Shown one piece after another: positions 47,890 through 59,830 of a DNA stretch of 64,000 nucleotides. Below the pieces are notes generated by a model that made no database searches, was not told the origin of the DNA, and worked only from the letters and a program-made list of their open reading frames with translations. Every line of letters starts with the position of its first letter. Position 1 is the stretch's first letter. This DNA is from Serilophus lunatus (lineage: Eukaryota; Chordata; Aves; Passeriformes; Eurylaimidae): assembly GCA_013399895.1 (NCBI GenBank), contig VXBA01005890.1, positions 714,212 through 778,211 of the forward strand. Direction: 5' to 3'. A program made the position numbers and the translations under genes.

Positions 47890-49569
47890 GCTCTGTGGAC
47901 ATCTGCCATTCAGAGTCAGCAGCAGCTGGGACTTCGGTCGTATCTGCCAACATGCGTAAACGACATCTAGGAAGGGATATCCGAAGTCATGGAAATATGT
48001 GCTTGCACTGAAGTGCATTGCATTAGAACACCATTTTGATAGACTAGAGTAGAAAAAAATGTAAAACTATTTTTGCTGATTGATTTAACCCATTTCCTGA
48101 AAAAAAAAAAATAATAAGTAGGGATGTCGGAAAAATGCACACAATCAAATCTAGATCTTCCCTCCTCATACCTGCCTATCACAATATCTTTAACTTTTTA
48201 GAACTGTAAGACAGTTCAATTTAACCTTTTGTGATCAATGATTTTGTTACTTTATACTGCTTTCTGATATGCCCTGATTAAACATTTAAATATGCTTTGA
48301 CTGTATAACATTCTTTTTCTCTTCTACCTAACTGTGCAGAATTGGAAATTACAGAATTTGATGGGTAACTGTTTAGTAGAGTTTAGGTTCTTCCTCCTGC
48401 TTCAGTTTGTGCCCACGTAGCAGTTTCTGTTTTGTTTTCTCTCTCCCTCTCTTTTTCTCCTTTCTGCTTTGTTTTGCTACAGGGAGAACTAGGAAAGGGG
48501 TGGGCTTGGCCCCATGTAGTATCTAATGATAGAGTGGTAACAGAGCGCTGGGGGAGAGGCAAGTAATGTAATAGCAGCAACATGGAAGCAGTAAGAGAAA
48601 CAGTTTGATGCAGCTCCAAACCTCAGAAGGGAGTTTGGAGGTTCATATTTAGGTAGGACGATGCCCTAGGTTGGGATGATAAGGAGAATAATGCTAGTGT
48701 TTGAAGGGGCTTTAGGCACAGGGGAATTTTGGAGTAGTATGTCACTAGTCAGGGAAGTGGGGAAAGGTACAAGAGGTTTGGCAACATTCTCAGACTTGCA
48801 GTTTGAGGTCCTCTGAGGCAGGAAAATTTAGGATTTTAGTTAGGAAAATTTAGATCTCCCTGGCACTTCTAACAAGGCCTTCAGGTTGTGGCAAGGAACG
48901 CATTCAGAACTGCTGAGCATCATCTCCCACCACAAAAGCAGTAGTGGTGGGTATACCATATGCACCTTCTACAAATATGCTGCAGAAACAGGTCACAACA
49001 CCTACCACTACTGTGATAGTATGAAACCTTTTAGACATGGTCAGGAAGGTTTGAAGTGCTGTAAATGGGAATTTTGCTCTGTCACTAGTTCTCTTTCTCC
49101 CTCCTTTCATTCCTTCTTTAGACTCTTGCTTACCAGTTAATCTTACTGGAAGAGTATAATTTATCCCTGGGAGTCTCCTATGGCAAAGGCTTCAGGACAA
49201 GGTATGCTGAAGGTGCTGGGAATTAATCTTTGCACCTCTCCTACCTCCATACATATGCCCAGCATTTCTACTCTAGCGCTTTGCACACTTTGGCACAACT
49301 TGAGTATATTGGATATTGTAAGATTCCAATAGGATCATCAACCTTTTTCCGACAAGAATTTTGAAGTTTTATAATAATGTTTGGATAAATTTTGTATTAT
49401 AATTCTAGTAACACTTGTGCTTTGTCTAATTGTCAAGAAAAATCTTGACAACTTAAATCTGAGGCTGAAATTCTGTCAGTGTAGAGGTTTTCCCCCCTTT
49501 TTCATGTTGCTGTTGAGTTTGGACATATTCTAGCTTGATGCATCCTTACCACACTACTGATAGAAAGAA
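47890..49569. other. Non-coding stretch, nothing recognised
   Basis: AT-rich with small T/C-rich patches (48440-48470). No feature is supported. Confidence 0.55.
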
Positions 49570-49624
49570 ATTAGTATTGCCATTTTGCAGATGAGAAACA
49601 AAGGTGAAGAGAGACTCCAAGTAA
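49570..49624 (-). repeat. MIR-like ancient core-SINE fragment
   Basis: TTAGTATTGCCATTTTGCAG, ATGAGAAACAAAGGTGAAG and AGAGACTCCAAGT parallel the reverse complement of MIR around 'ccattttacagatgaggaaactgaggcacagagag'. Confidence 0.45.
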
Positions 49625-50269
49625 AAATGGATGAACATGCATATTTAAAACGAAACCTCAGGGTCCCCCAGCTGTAAAGTCCCTTTCTACCTCCCTCTCC
49701 TATCTACGCTGAATGCAGACTTCATGTGGGATCTGAGCTGTCCATTACAACGGTGTGATACAGGATGATCTCTTATGTCTCAAAATAGAGGAAAAGCTAC
49801 AGTACAGAGCATCTTTTCTGAGTTTCATACACACAGCCCTTCACCAAAGCTCTTCCATGCATGTGCCTTGTGGAGCTTTGCAAGACAGTAGTTCTGTCTT
49901 TCTAGACATGTCCGTGTTCATGACCTCAGGTTCTGTAACTGCTTGGTTAGTTCTCAGGGAATAAACTAAACATACTTAGTATAGATGATCAAAGACACTC
50001 AATGGTCACCTTGAAAGTGACCTTAATAGTCTATTATTGGCATTAAAAGTCTTTGACATAGCTGGGAAGTGAAGCCAGACGTCCCTAGCGCTCCTTCAGT
50101 TTGTTAAACATAAGCTCTGCTTCACACTTAGCAATACCACCCATTCTGTTTCCCTCCTTTTTTTTTTTTTTTTAAATCTTTCCCTTTAGCACTTTTCTAC
50201 TCCTTTTACTCTTCATATTCAGTTTTCTTTCACTTTTCAACTTAAACTTAAAATGCTCTATTTAAAAAT
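49625..50269. other. Non-coding stretch with a T run
   Basis: AT-rich, with an uninterrupted run of about 17 T at 50158-50174. Confidence 0.6.
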
Positions 50270-50580
50270 GTAGGGGCCAGATCCTCAGAGCCAGCCAAAC
50301 CACACATGGTGCAGGCCCAGGGTATAGGGAGGGGGGAAGTCACTTTAAGCCATTTTTCATCTCCCTGGATTCTAGGTTGACTTGATGCCAAAGTGGCCCC
50401 TGGCATAACTGAGAGCAGGAATGCTCTAAATTACACTAGTTAGAACAGTTCCCAAGGGCCTATCCTATGCCACTTGCTCCTTTCCGCCTTGGCCACCTAT
50501 GAAGGCCTCCTACACTGCTTTATTTTGTGCAGGGCTTTCCTACATCAGGGAATGCCCAGCTGCCCTGTTATGGTACAAAG
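50270..50580. repeat. Possible old interspersed repeat
   Basis: GGGGCCAGATCCTCAGAGCC at the start resembles the terminal 'ggggccagatcctcag' of an old repeat I recall from turtles and archosaurs. The following 300 bp is more GC-balanced than its surroundings (GGCCCCTGGCATAACTGAG, TATCCTATGCCACTTGCTCC). The family is uncertain and the end is arbitrary. Confidence 0.3.
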
Positions 50581-53500
50581 GTGACAGAGAATAATTCCCT
50601 AAGAATTTCTAGAAAAATAAAGCAATTCTGTCAAAGAAAATTACAGAAATAACATAGCATTAGAATTTGTCATCTTAATGACTTTTCTTGAACATCAGAT
50701 TTTTCCTTCCGACCTTCCACGTGTGTTTGACAGGGAAAGGACTGATTTTGAATTAGCCTGTAATAAGGGGGCTTTGTAGGTTGAGTAAAGAATGGTCTGG
50801 AGAACAATACAGAATATGTTTTATACCATTTGAAAAATAAGCGTCTTCTTTTTTCTTTGATGAAAATATTGCATGTGGTTCTAGTCATGCAAAAGAAAAT
50901 GGCTATTATGGAGATGTGACAATGGGAAGACTGAATTGAGACTGGAAGGATTGGAACATACCTACTCAGAAGACAAATAAGAGGGCTTGTAAAAAAACAA
51001 AAAACAAACCCACAAACAATCCAATCTTATATTTGACCAGGAGTCCTCTTTTAAAAAGGGATGTTTTCAGTGTAAGATGACAAACTGAAAATCATCCCAA
51101 GAGACTATTTTCTTATACAAGGAGGCATTGACTGTGGCACTTGAGACTTCTCTACAGTCATGTCGTGAAGAAGACAGCAAAATATTCCAAGTCAGATAAA
51201 TATAATAACCAAAACAACCCCTGGCTTAAAAAGATGAATAATTTGAGCAGGGAATAAAACCTGATACTTCATTGTTCATTACAACTTACAGTTTAAGACC
51301 AGTTTTCAGGGGTTAGAATGGAATTTCATCAGGGCAGACTATCCCACAGCTACCTAGAAAGGATTTCTAACAGCTAAGTCTGAGATGTGACAGAACCAAC
51401 TAGTTGATGCAACTTCTCGAACTAAACAGATCTTACATTTGGTTCTGTATTGCTGTGTATTCTGTACTGCTGTGTGAGCAGAGAGAGGGAGGCTTGGATT
51501 TGTACTTGGAATCTAAATCCTTCTTCGGGACGACTGAGTGCCTTTATATTATAAACTACTATAATTTTGATCACAACAAATATAGTAAGAAGTCAACACT
51601 GGGACGCAGTGGAATGTCAGTTGAAAAAACAAAGACAGTGTTAGAGTCTTCAAAATGTGTGAGAGAGTTCAGTTTTTGAAGTGACCAAAGGCCTGAAGCC
51701 TCTTTTGAATTTTAATTACCACTCAACAATATTTTACCTTCTTCTCGAAAGCATTGTTTGTTGTATCCACGTCTTCAACTTTTATGATGGTAAGTTTCCA
51801 AAAGGATTGTGCTTTGGTCTAAATTTGGCAATTTTAACAGAAAGCTTTAGTATGTGCTATTGTCCAAAGCAACTAGAATTTGAGCTAAAAAGTTTGAATT
51901 GACTCTGGAAGGGCTAATGTATATTCCTGAGCTGCCTCAGCTGCAGGCAGGAGGTCTCTGTCCTGTGCCTTGTGCTGTTATATGTATCTTCCACCTGTAT
52001 TTTAAGCACTGGGTACTAAAGCTGGGGCTCTGGTGTATATCCTGTGAATGTTCCCTCCCTGGTGAATGAGGAAGCCATACAGCCTCCTCATGTGGAAAGA
52101 CTCAGAGTTGAGGAGAAAAGACAGTGAAATTTTCCTTCATGTTTTTATGGGACTATTTGTTTTGCAGAGATGGATTCATGGATGGAGATGTGAATTTTCA
52201 ATTCCTTTTGCTTTCTGACATTGTCTAAGGATTGTGAACATTTATTGGGTAGGAAACTCCTCGTGGAAGTAAGAGCTGTTTGTAGGAATGACTGTTGTTC
52301 TGCCTTTCTGTGCATTACTGCCTTAGTTAAACAGAGTTTGCTGGAAGTCCTAGGAACAGACAGAGGAAAAGCACACGTGAAGAAACATCTGTGCAGCGAA
52401 ATTGCCACAGCAGACGTCCTTTGGAACAAGCAGAGAAAGACTTGACTGTTGAAGGGATCCTCTCCTATACTTCTTTGCTCGGAAAAAAATACTCAAATAA
52501 ATTGAGAAATAAAAGAATTATTTTTTTCCTGTCAAATATAAGAGGTCTTGCTCTTTGAGTTTGAGTTCTTGAGCATCCAGAACTGTTGTATGTTAACACG
52601 TGCAAGAATGGCAACTGTATGACCAGACTCCTAAAGGGATATCCTTTAACAGACAGACCAAAGTCCTTTGAAGAAGTAAGAGGTAATTCACATCCATAGG
52701 ACAATTTTTTCCTTGGTTTCAATTTCCTGGGGCAGTCTCGTGACCTGAGGCTATGTTGCACTGGGTTTTGCTTCACATTGTCAACTTTGAGAAACTGGAA
52801 AGATGCCTCCTTGCATAGTGGATCAATTTTGTAGCTATTAAGCTACAGACCGCATCAGATAGCTAGTGTGCCAACTTCTTGCAGTTCTGTCTGTGTTCAG
52901 TTTTAATTCAATGAGATTTTACTGGCCTGACAAGCTACCTTAGAACATGCACATGCTGAAAGTTTAGCAAAATCACACCTTTTAAAATTGCCTGCTTCAA
53001 TTTTTGAAGTACTGGAAGCACTCAGGTGGCATGTTAAGAGTGTCAAGGGAGGCTTTCTGAACTTATTGCTGCCACTGACCAATAAGAGCACTAAAAGACT
53101 TGAACAGCTTCTAATTTTCACAGATAGCTTAAATAATCATGTGATAGCACTTTCAAATACTGAAGTTATTCTGTCAGGCTATGGGGAAATCTTAAGAAAA
53201 TTAATAATGTTTTATGACACCTGTGCCAAGCAATCTGTGCACAGAATTAAATCTGCAGTAAGACACTGTCTTACTGGAAATTTTAGCCCCCTATCTCTGA
53301 CAAAGAGACATGACTCTCATTTTATAGTGCCAGAAACTGTATATTTGAGCAAAGTCTTGTGGGCTATCACCTAGATATATTTTTAACTACAGGTTCATAA
53401 AAATAGTGTAAGATGAGGTCTAACTTTCTTTAGAAAAATTGATTTAGATGGAAACACATCAAAGGATCTGAATGAGAGTTCACTAAAGTCAAGATGATAG

Positions 53501-56500
53501 TATCTCCATCTGAGCTGGATGCTTATTTGGATGTCTAGTTCAGCTGTGGATATGCAGTGAGGACTGTGAAGAAGAGTAGAACTTATCAACCAGTATACCA
53601 CCCAGATTTATTGCATGTCTCAGAGGGAGATGGAATAGTGTTAAATGAATAGTCTTCAGCTTACCAACTCAAAATCACAAAATGGAATAAAATTCTTTGC
53701 ATTCTAAAATGGAAATGAGTTATACAGATTGGAGAAGGAAAAATTAATTCAGCAAGAAGCTCGAATATTTTGATGTGTGTTTACAACCAGAGTGAGGATG
53801 AGATGTTAAAACCTTTACTGAATAGAATTTTCCCTGAAAACTGTTATTTACAGTATCAGAATACTCCACTGCAACTTTTTTTATCAACTCCAGACACGAT
53901 CACATGATTTGTAATTGTAAAAATAATGGGAGACAAAACTAGGTTTTCATAGAGATGCCAGCATTTGCAGGCTGCTGGATTTGTTTTTCAGTGCCATTTT
54001 AGAATGTTGGTATCTGCATTACTTCTGACTAATTGCAGAGTCTGAGTCTGGGAGCAGTTCTTCTGAGAACCGCTTATTTACATGTGAGAGTTGTGTAATG
54101 TTGTCTGGTAGATTTGTGAATTAGACAATAGGTTTCACTAACTGAGGGACTGAGATCTCTTAACGATGCCTGAGAAGCCCCAAGAAGACTACAAAGCTGG
54201 CCACAGAGGGATCTTCCCATGCCAGATGAGTGCCAAGGTGGCCATCAGTGGCAATATCAGCTTGTGGCAAGGTCAGAATGCTCCAAGCCATATGTTTTTC
54301 CATGGAGGATCTGAGCTCAAATAAACACCCCTGTCTGATCTCAAAAACACAAGTCTTAACTTTTAAGTAGTGCAATCTATGATTCTTGCACGAGGAATAT
54401 CTGATATGGTCTAGATGAGAGCATATTGTGACATGTGAGAAAGATAATGCAAAATACTAGGAAGAATAGGGCACTTTGATAATAGTTAATGCCAACTGCT
54501 AATTTTGTCTTCCTAAGTATCAGTTTTAATTGCATTAAAATTCATTCTGAGTCTCATTGATTGTTCACCTACTGGTGGGATGTGCACATAGCTGCTACCC
54601 AGAGAGATGTCAGGTGTTTACCATAGCTAACAGGATGAAAACAGCAAAGAGAAGGAATGGTTGGCAAAAATCTTATAGAATTATAATAAAAATTAATTAC
54701 ATTAACATTACTTAGTTCTAAGTGCCCATGCTTTTCACAGCTCTAGTAGCTGAGATTTTTTTAATTATGTCCTACAGAAAGAAATAAATTTATTCTTTTG
54801 ACTTTTATGACTGTGAAGTCCAAATGGACTGATTGATGGCAGTGGAAATACTCATGGGAGGAGAAAGAGTTGGGATCAGAATCGTGCAGAGGTGTCACCA
54901 TTTTCAAGGATTTTGCCCAAGCCTCACATTGAAGTTTTGCAGATAAAAACTTTGATGCACTGGTAGCTGTATGTGAAAGCTTGAACAAGTATCTGCTTGC
55001 AGTTCTTGAGTCACATCAGTGCGGTTTGTCCTTTGCCTTTATATGCACCAAATTCACCCACAACATTTTTTAGACATGAAAGTATTATACGTGTTAAGTA
55101 GTCAATTTGCAAGTATTAAACTTCTCAACTATTATTACAAAAATCGTTTTAGAAGAGGCTAATCATCTTTATGGATTGATTTTATAAAACACAAACCAGC
55201 TAGTTTTCAGCTACAAAACAGCTCCCACACTACAACTGGCTTCCAACTTTTAAAATGGCCAAACATATGTTCTTGAAATGCACTGAGATCAATTTGTGCT
55301 TACTTGGAAATGTAGTGTAGAATCAGATGCATTCTGACAGGCAGTTAAACCTCTGTGGGATGGGAGAAAATCCTATGTTCTAATAGAAATGCTTCAAAGT
55401 ATCCTATAGCACTGCTCCATTCAGTTTTCATTCAGCTTTGCAATGCTTTCTTGTTGCTCATTCTTCTGAACCTTAGTGCAGAGACTGCACTAAGACATTT
55501 ATCTTCACACTCACTTAGCCTCAAGGGAAATAATCCTTGTGATTGATCTACATATATTTCTCATTTTTTATCAGGCTTTCTAATCCTGAACTCTGTCTTC
55601 ATGGCACCATCCTCAGAAAATCACCGCCCTCCATCTTCTCAACGCATTTTCAGCCTTGATACTCTTTGCTAGCCTGTGGGAATCACAATTCCTCCCATAC
55701 TGATGTGCTGGAGATACACAAGCAGTCTATATCCCATCCCCATTCAGATTCTGTCCACATGCATCCACCCTAACCTTTTGCTTATCTAATGCAGGTCCTT
55801 TGGGCAAAGTCTGAAATGAAAGTAAGAACTCAGCAACTGGAAAGGTGCCAGCATGCCTTCCATGCTATAGTAATTTATTACAGATTTTAGAAACTAAATT
55901 TCCCAGCATATAATTATAGAGAGGGACAGTGTCCGTTTTTTAGAAGTCCCATACTCTGGTCTATCAGTTGCAGGTGTTGCTGGGTCATGCTACTATAACA
56001 TGCACCTGTTATTCCCATTTTTCATGCTATGCCTTTTCACTAGTAATTCTAGTCCTCTTCTCAGTCCCTTGTGAAATGATACTCCAACAAAGCCACAAAT
56101 GGTGCAGTTTAACATTGCTCCACAGCCTGTGTACAGCTGAATGCTCACATAGGTTTACTTTTTATTCTCATTACAGCAGCTCTCCTTTTAGCAACTTTAG
56201 AAGGCTGTCTGTTCTTGCTCACTGCTAATCAAATAGAGGGCATGGTTTAAAAAAAAATGAGCAGAAAATAAGAGTCAGCATTCACAGGTAGCTCCCAGTT
56301 GTTCTGATGGCTTTGAGAGAATGACCATGAGAAACTGAAAGGGCAGAGTTGGAAAGCAGAAGATGAAGAAAAGTTGAAGAAATGGTATTTGGAAAAGCTG
56401 TTGACTGTAGCTTTTTCCCTGATTACATGTGTAATTACTGAAAAGAGCTTAATTCTGACAATACTCTATGGTGGTTATTTTCCAAAAATATTCACTTACT

Positions 56501-57178
56501 GTTCAACATCAATTTCTTCTATAGCAAACAACTAAAAGAGCTATTGCTGAGCATTAAATAACCTGAGACCTCAGAACTTGTTTCCACTTAGTGGAACAGT
56601 CACCTTGCCATTTCCTTCAGCAAAAAGTGAGATAGAGTCCTGAATTTAGTAACTCAGGTCTAGTGACTCAGTATTCCCCCTCCACCCTGGGCTTTAAAGG
56701 GTAGATAGAACTCTCCATTAGAGCAGGTTTTGAAAGCAGAGTCATAGAACAATGCAGATGGTAGTCAGCAGCTACCAGTCTAATAACACACCGAAAACAT
56801 AATGATAATAATACATGTAAATACAGCTTAGCAATTTTTAAGTAAACATAAAGAAATCTGAAAAGACTAACTTAATATAATCCTCTGTAAGAAGAAAGGA
56901 CTATACAAAGTAACTTTTTTCTTTTGAATACTTAGCCGTGAACTTCAGGGTGTTAACTGTGCCCCGGCACTTTTGTATGTATGTAAACACTGGTAAAATG
57001 CATAACGAAAATCATGCAAGTTTGCTTGTTAAGTTTCTACCTTACCACTAGGCTATGTTAACTAGTTAAGTGAAGCCGCTAATTTGGATTGTTTATAAAG
57101 AAGTTTATTAGTGGTAGCTTTTGTGGAACATATTACGTATATGGATTTTAGAGGCACGATTTTTTATTGTAATTTTAT
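50581..57178. other. Long non-coding stretch, no recognised genes
   Basis: About 6.6 kb of AT-rich sequence. The longest frame, 128 codons at 52988-53374 on the plus strand, shows no recognisable motif and no splice support. No repeat family or RNA gene is supported. Confidence 0.5.
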
Positions 57179-57204
57179 GAAGCTCTCAAGTGGAAGAGAG
57201 CTTC
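57179..57204. repeat. Perfect 9-bp inverted repeat (hairpin)
   Basis: GAAGCTCTC and GAGAGCTTC are exact reverse complements around an 8-base loop (AAGTGGAA). The stem is far shorter than a microRNA precursor. AT-rich, homeodomain-like words follow (TTAAATTAATATG). Confidence 0.7.
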
Positions 57205-58205
57205 TTAAATTAATATGATTTGGTTTATTGCTTTTAAAAGTTTGTCTGGTCCAATCAGTTCTCTGGTCACTGTGGCAAAGTAGGATATATTACAGTTATG
57301 TCAGTTACTAGAGTATGAAAAATATAAAATGAAGAATATAAAAATAGATTAAGATTCAATAAATCTAACACACACAGAAATATGTTGCTGTCTGGATGCT
57401 TTTACAAAAAAGGTGGACACAGGGAAGATTCTACTACTATAATTTTAGTAAATTCACTACTTTAAGAAGTCTGCAAGTTGTACCATCCACTTGAGACAGC
57501 TCCTCAGTGGAGCAAAGAAGCAGCAAAATCAGTGAATACTTTAAATGTGAATGGATGGCTTCTTCAGAGCGACAAGAAACAGTTGCAGCGTTCCTGTAAA
57601 TCTTCCCAATTGCTTCACGTTTTGCTAAATGTTTTTAAGATCTTCATATGTCTTCATGAAGGTGTTTTAGGAACAGCTTCTAACTTATTTGTTGTCTTTG
57701 GTGCTTATCCTCCTCAAATTCTGTTAAGACCAGGGACTGATAATCCTTAGCTCTTAGCTTCTTGCAAGACTAGATTCTATGAGAGAACTTTGATTATTTA
57801 AACCAGTGCTCTAGAAGCTGCTGAATTGTCTCCCATTTTGCTTTCTATCATTGGCCAATTACACTATAGGACCATTCTTTACAAACTGGTAGAAGCACAT
57901 TCTGAGCTTGTATGTTATTAAAGTTCTTCTGGCTTCATTTTTCTTTCTTTTGAGGCAGGTTTTCCAAAACTTGTCTTCAGGGAGACTTCTATCTTGCTCC
58001 CATCTTGGAAGTCCTAGAAAATGATCCTTGATGATAGAAAGTTCTGTTCATTTCAAGACTTCAACCTTGTTTATTCTTTCTGTTCTGTTCACCCTAGTAC
58101 ATTCAGTGCCCTGAAAACTGAACTACTCCGAGACAGACTTGTTCTTCCATGTCTCTCATCCACACAGAGTATGCTTGTTACCTGCCAATGAATGTTTCAG
58201 GTTTA
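57205..58205. other. Non-coding stretch, nothing recognised
   Basis: AT-rich. A 90-codon plus frame at 57478-57750 is not recognised. Confidence 0.55.
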
Positions 58206-58347
58206 GATCATAGAATGATACAATGGTTTGGGTTGCAAGGGATCTTAAAAACCATCTTGTTCCATCCCACCCTGCCCTGGGCAGGGACACCTTCCACTAG
58301 ACCAGGTTGCTCAAAGCCCCATCCAACCTGGCCTTGAGCACTTGGTT
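58206..58347 (-). mobile_element. CR1 LINE fragment, 3' end, reverse orientation
   Basis: ATCATAGAATGATACAATGG, TTTGGGTTGCAAGGGATCTT, CCATCTTGTTCCATCCC, CTGGGCAGGGACACCTTCCA and CTAGACCAGGTTGCTCAAAG give the reverse complement of a CR1 3' UTR. It is well preserved and 5'-truncated. Confidence 0.9.
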
Positions 58348-58437
58348 ATTGTGTTCAACACTTAGCAGTCTTTAGAAAAATGTATGCAGGGAATTCTGAG
58401 AGGTCCAATTCATGGGGGAATGCACTGTCATTGAGAA

Positions 58438-58442
58438 CAAGT
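58438..58442 (+). repeat. Target-site duplication, left (CAAGT)
   Basis: CAAGT directly precedes the TG terminus of the LTR at 58443 and is matched by CAAGT at 59826-59830. Confidence 0.85.
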
Positions 58443-59293
58443 TGTGGAGGTTTGAGGGGGGGCTGGCATCTCTGGGGGTGGTTGAGGGAGGCTTCGGGTC
58501 TTGCAAGGGGGTCCTTGGACTTTGGGGGAAGGAGAGGGAGTGTAAGAAGAGCCCACTCACCTGTAAAATTCTGTTTTCCCTTAAGGAATGGCTCCCGCTC
58601 CTGCTCGCTCTTCATGTGGGGGAGGACAGGGGGGCTGCTTTTGGTGGGCTGCTCCCCCACCCCCACCGTTTCCAGGCTGGGGACCGGGGTAGCCCTCACT
58701 CCTGCACGCGTTCCCTGGGCCCTCCGGGGGCCAGGGCCGAGATGGCCCTCGTTCCTGCCTGCTTTGCCCCCGAGAGCGTAGGGCCAGAGCGGCCGGTGCC
58801 AGTCCCGGTCCCCATGGGTTGGGGGGCGGCGGCAGCCATGGTGCTGATCACCAGCCGCCAGCGTGCGCGGCCCAAGGACCGTCTTGCAGCACGCGCAGTG
58901 CACATGGTCCCCCGGTCCCGGGCCGGGCGGCGGCCTGGGGGCACGGTCACGGGGGAGCCCTGGCGTGCCCATGGGCGGTGGCGGGGCGGCGCTGGGATGC
59001 ACGGTCGTCCCCTCGGTCCCAGGAGTGGGCAGCAGCCCCGAAGCAGCTGCAGCCGGGAACATGAGCACGGCGGCTGCTTGTAGACAGCGGCGGGGGGTCA
59101 GCGCTGGCATCGTACTGGCACCGGGGTGTCCCTGAAATGCCGTGGCCAGGAAAACAAAGATGGCGCTCGGGCCCTGAGCACGTGGTTTTTTGGTGGGAAA
59201 ACGCTGGAAACAAGGCGGGGCTCGGCCCTGCTGACCAATGGAGAGACAGTTTGGCCCAGAAGAAGGCAGCGAGATCCACACGAGAACTAGAGG

Positions 59294-59305
59294 GCTTAAA
59301 AAGCC
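59294..59305 (+). promoter_or_regulatory. TATA-like box of LTR copy B
   Basis: GCTTAAAAAGCC, 55 bp after the CCAAT box, is preserved in the sister LTR. Confidence 0.5.
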
Positions 59306-59734
59306 GAGGACAACGGCCCTCCCTCTCTTCTTCGGCTCCTGGTCCGGGGAGAAGCACACAGCTCCTCTCCTCCTTGCTCTGAGGCCGTGCAGTGTGACTC
59401 CACCCATTTCTCTCAGCATGGAAGCGATTTCCAGCTTGAAAGCAAGTAGCTACTCCCCAAAGGTGGGGGGAGGGGGTCGTTTTTCTCTTCTTTTTGTGTT
59501 TTTCAGAGAACCTCAAGGGCCAGGGAGTGATACCAGTAGACAGGGAGGGAGAGAGACGGCTTCCCTATCCCTCCCCCTGTTTTCTCAGCGAGTCACCTAG
59601 CTGAGAGAGCAGTTCCCTTTCTGTTTTTGTCCCTTTTTTTTCCCTTTTGTGTTTTTCTGTTTGTCAAGTGTTTCTCTGTGTAATTTTGGGGTCCCTTGTG
59701 GGTTGTCCCCTCTTCCCCATTTTAAACCTCCTGT

Positions 59735-59740
59735 AATAAA
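59735..59740 (+). terminator. Poly(A) signal of LTR copy B
   Basis: AATAAA in the context CTGTAATAAACTGTTCACC, followed by a T-rich stretch and the LTR end at 59825. The context is shared with LTR copy A. Confidence 0.7.
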
Positions 59741-59825
59741 CTGTTCACCTGCTGCTAATTTTGTTCAGTTTTCCGTCATCTTTATTGCACACCCTGAGAC
59801 GGTAAAAGTGGTCCAAACCACCACA

Positions 59826-59830
59826 CAAGT
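59826..59830 (+). repeat. Target-site duplication, right (CAAGT)
   Basis: Exact match to 58438-58442, immediately after the CA end of the LTR. Confidence 0.85.

Larger units (their letters stand above)
58443..59825 (+). mobile_element. Long solo LTR of an endogenous retrovirus (copy B)
   Basis: It begins TGTGGAGGTTTGAGG, ends GTGGTCCAAACCACCACA and is 1,383 bp. Perfect CAAGT 5-bp duplications flank it. In plus order it has a GC-rich U3, a CCAAT box (59235-59239), TATA-like GCTTAAAAAGCC (59294-59305), poly(A) signal AATAAA (59735-59740) and a ~85-bp end. It shares TG...CA termini, CTTAAAAAGCC, AATAAACTGTT and pieces such as TTTTTGTGTTTT with the LTR at 10176-11851, which lies on the opposite strand. 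The pair are therefore two members of one family. There are no internal genes, so it is a solo LTR left by LTR-LTR recombination. The 5-bp duplication fits class III (ERVL-like) more than class I (4 bp) or class II (6 bp). A 354-codon minus-strand frame across it is a GC-driven antisense frame, not a gene. Confidence 0.92.

Noticed and set aside
52988..53374. 128-codon plus frame
   Set aside because: AT-rich sequence, no motif, no splice or promoter support. Length is within chance for a 64-kb window on six frames.
57179..57204. MicroRNA precursor
   Set aside because: The stem is only 9 bp with an 8-base loop, too short for a pre-miRNA.
58355..59419. 354-codon open frame on the minus strand
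   Set aside because: It lies antisense across the GC-rich U3 of solo LTR copy B and extends past the LTR boundary. Pro/Ala/Gly-rich content is explained by base composition.
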